Assembly (NCBI GenBank): GCA_021203285.1
Contig: JAJQBM010000074.1
Coordinates: forward strand, 1-7,703
Direction of reading: 5' to 3'
Length of the DNA: 7,703 nucleotides
DNA from: Clostridiales bacterium
Lineage (GTDB): Bacteria; Bacillota; Clostridia; Lachnospirales; Lachnospiraceae
Shown here: one piece after another, positions 6,887-7,703 of the stretch
Position numbering within the stretch: position 1 is the first letter of the stretch
Layout of the letters: each line of letters starts with the position of its first letter
Translations under genes and position numbers: made by a program
The notes under the pieces: model-generated
What the model was told of the DNA's origin: nothing
The model's database searches: none
What the model saw: only the letters and a program-made list of their open reading frames with translations

Positions 6887-6892
6887 ACCTCC
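6887..6892 (-). promoter_or_regulatory. Ribosome binding site GGAGGT of the first flavoprotein
   Basis: GGAGGT sits five bases before the ATG at 6881 and fixes that start. The rest of the 54-base gap back to the preceding stop is A/T-rich. No convincing promoter or hairpin terminator is visible, consistent with read-through in an operon. Confidence 0.8.
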
Positions 6893-6935
6893 AATTTTTT
6901 TATTTTACATCTCATTCATGATTTCAGAAAGGACA

Positions 6936-7703
6936 TCACTTCAGCGCACGAATGTATGCGGCGGCGTTCTCTCCCGCCATCCTACCGGAATTCACCGCAA
7001 ATCCCATCGTGTTGCCGGGCATGTTCATATAATATGTACCGGCGTAGATCGTGCACACCTCATTTCCGGCTGCGTAAAAACCGGGCATCACACGACCCTC
7101 AGGATCAAGGCCTTCCATGTTGTCGTTCGCGCGGATCCCGCCCAGCGTGCCGTATCCCCCTCCGTACACTGCCCCGGCATAAAACCGCGGCGTACAGATC
7201 GGCTGTAAGTTTTTAGCGGACTTGCAGAAGTCCTCGTCTACCCCTTTCGCGCAGAAATCATTGTATCTCTCCACGGTTTCTTTTAATCCAGCCTCATCAA
7301 TACCGGCTTTCTGCGCCAGCTCCTCCAGACTGTCCGCTCCCCAGATATGGCCATTTTTCCCCTCCAGTTCTCGAACTTCCTGATCGATATTGTCAGATGT
7401 GATCTTAACATTAAACATCTCGCCCTTCGACGGGTGTTTCATCGCCTCCTCGACCGCTTTCGCCTGCGTCGCGTCAAAAATCATGAATCCGACCCGATCC
7501 GGGCGCATGGCCAGGGCATTGCCCGTATACGGTCCGTTCATAAAAACATCCTCGTCCATAAAACGCTGCCCGTTTCTGTCTACCAGCAAGCTGGACAGAT
7601 TACATGCCTGATTAACCAAGCTTCCCAACGGAATCGGTGTTTTCTTACTCAGCTCTAATTCAACCGGCGTCCTGCCGCAGCCCGCTTCCCATGCCATGCG
7701 AAG
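6936..7703 (-). CDS. FAD-dependent oxidoreductase, fumarate-reductase/KstD-like flavoprotein, C-terminal part
   Basis: The reading frame is open at the window edge; 255 codons are visible before the TGA stop, so the N-terminal FAD-binding Rossmann segment lies outside. The visible part starts in a MAWEAG motif, which in this family follows the first FAD segment. It continues through NGQRFMDED, then a capping-type region with VERYNDFC, and ends in the family's C-terminal FAD motif (MPGFYAAGNEV, then PGNTMGFAVNSGRMAGENAA). Relatives transfer hydride from FAD to an activated C=C bond, or the reverse. Canonical soluble fumarate reductases carry a His in HHTMGG and an Arg in an NRLGGN-type motif; here those places read YGTLGGI and MNMPGN. 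Fumarate is therefore an unlikely substrate, and the pattern is closer to 3-ketosteroid dehydrogenase-like relatives. That comparison is from memory of the family. It is the first gene of the visible operon, 54 bases before the next start. Confidence 0.85.
   Translation of the reverse strand, partial: LRMAWEAGCGRTPVELELSKKTPIPLGSLVNQACNLSSLLVDRNGQRFMDEDVFMNGPYTGNALAMRPDRVGFMIFDATQAKAVEEAMKHPSKGEMFNVKITSDNIDQEVRELEGKNGHIWGADSLEELAQKAGIDEAGLKETVERYNDFCAKGVDEDFCKSAKNLQPICTPRFYAGAVYGGGYGTLGGIRANDNMEGLDPEGRVMPGFYAAGNEVCTIYAGTYYMNMPGNTMGFAVNSGRMAGENAAAYIRALK

Noticed and set aside
6267..7208. A 313-codon open frame on the plus strand spanning two genes and their gap.
   Set aside because: It is antisense to the first flavoprotein and the FAD oxidoreductase, has no recognisable domain, and runs through a region explained by the minus-strand genes.
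1..7703. CRISPR arrays, insertion sequences, tRNA or rRNA genes, riboswitches.
   Set aside because: No repeated spacers, transposase motifs, inverted terminal repeats or RNA gene signatures were seen, and nearly the whole window is coding.

Overview
All genes in this window lie on the minus strand, so the locus reads from high to low coordinates. Six gene units follow each other with gaps of only 12 to about 55 bases and no visible terminator between them, which suggests one operon entering at 7703 and leaving at 1. Strong AGGAGG-type ribosome binding sites, oxygen-sensitive flavin/Fe-S reductases and mid-range G+C (judged by eye) suggest an anaerobic Firmicute, probably a gut-type Clostridium relative (Lachnospiraceae or Oscillospiraceae). 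That assignment is an inference; no rRNA, tRNA or species marker is present.

Transcription order is: (1) the C-terminal part of a fumarate-reductase-like FAD flavoprotein (7703-6936); (2) an FMN-reductase-fold flavoprotein with a C-terminal zinc-ribbon-like Cys motif (from 6881); (3) a MATE-family multidrug/metabolite exporter, broken in this sequence (about 5882-4519); (4) a paralogue of gene 2 (4463-3489); (5) a 640-residue Old Yellow Enzyme/2,4-dienoyl-CoA-reductase-like ene-reductase with FMN, Fe-S and FAD/NAD(P) modules (3449-1527); (6) a second fumarate-reductase-like FAD flavoprotein (1514-1, running off the window).

The main oddity is in genes 2 and 3. As written, gene 2 runs in frame into the first half of the MATE transporter (569-residue ORF, 6881-5172), and the second half of the transporter sits in another frame (5217-4519). 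Both breaks lie at poly-A tracts of the coding strand, and one extra A at each would restore two normal proteins: a 324-residue flavoprotein, exactly the length of its downstream paralogue, and a MATE protein of about 454 residues. Sequence error, real mutation or slippage are all possible.

Read together, the genes look like a reductive pathway for an unidentified alpha,beta-unsaturated organic substrate (for example a steroid, bile-acid, polyphenol or dienoyl compound). An NAD(P)H-driven OYE enzyme and two FAD ene-reductase or dehydrogenase-like proteins would do the redox chemistry, two small flavoproteins could pass electrons, and the MATE protein could export product or substrate. No substrate can be read from the sequence. 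No stretch over 300 bases lacks a gene; the gaps hold only ribosome binding sites and short A/T-rich spacers.
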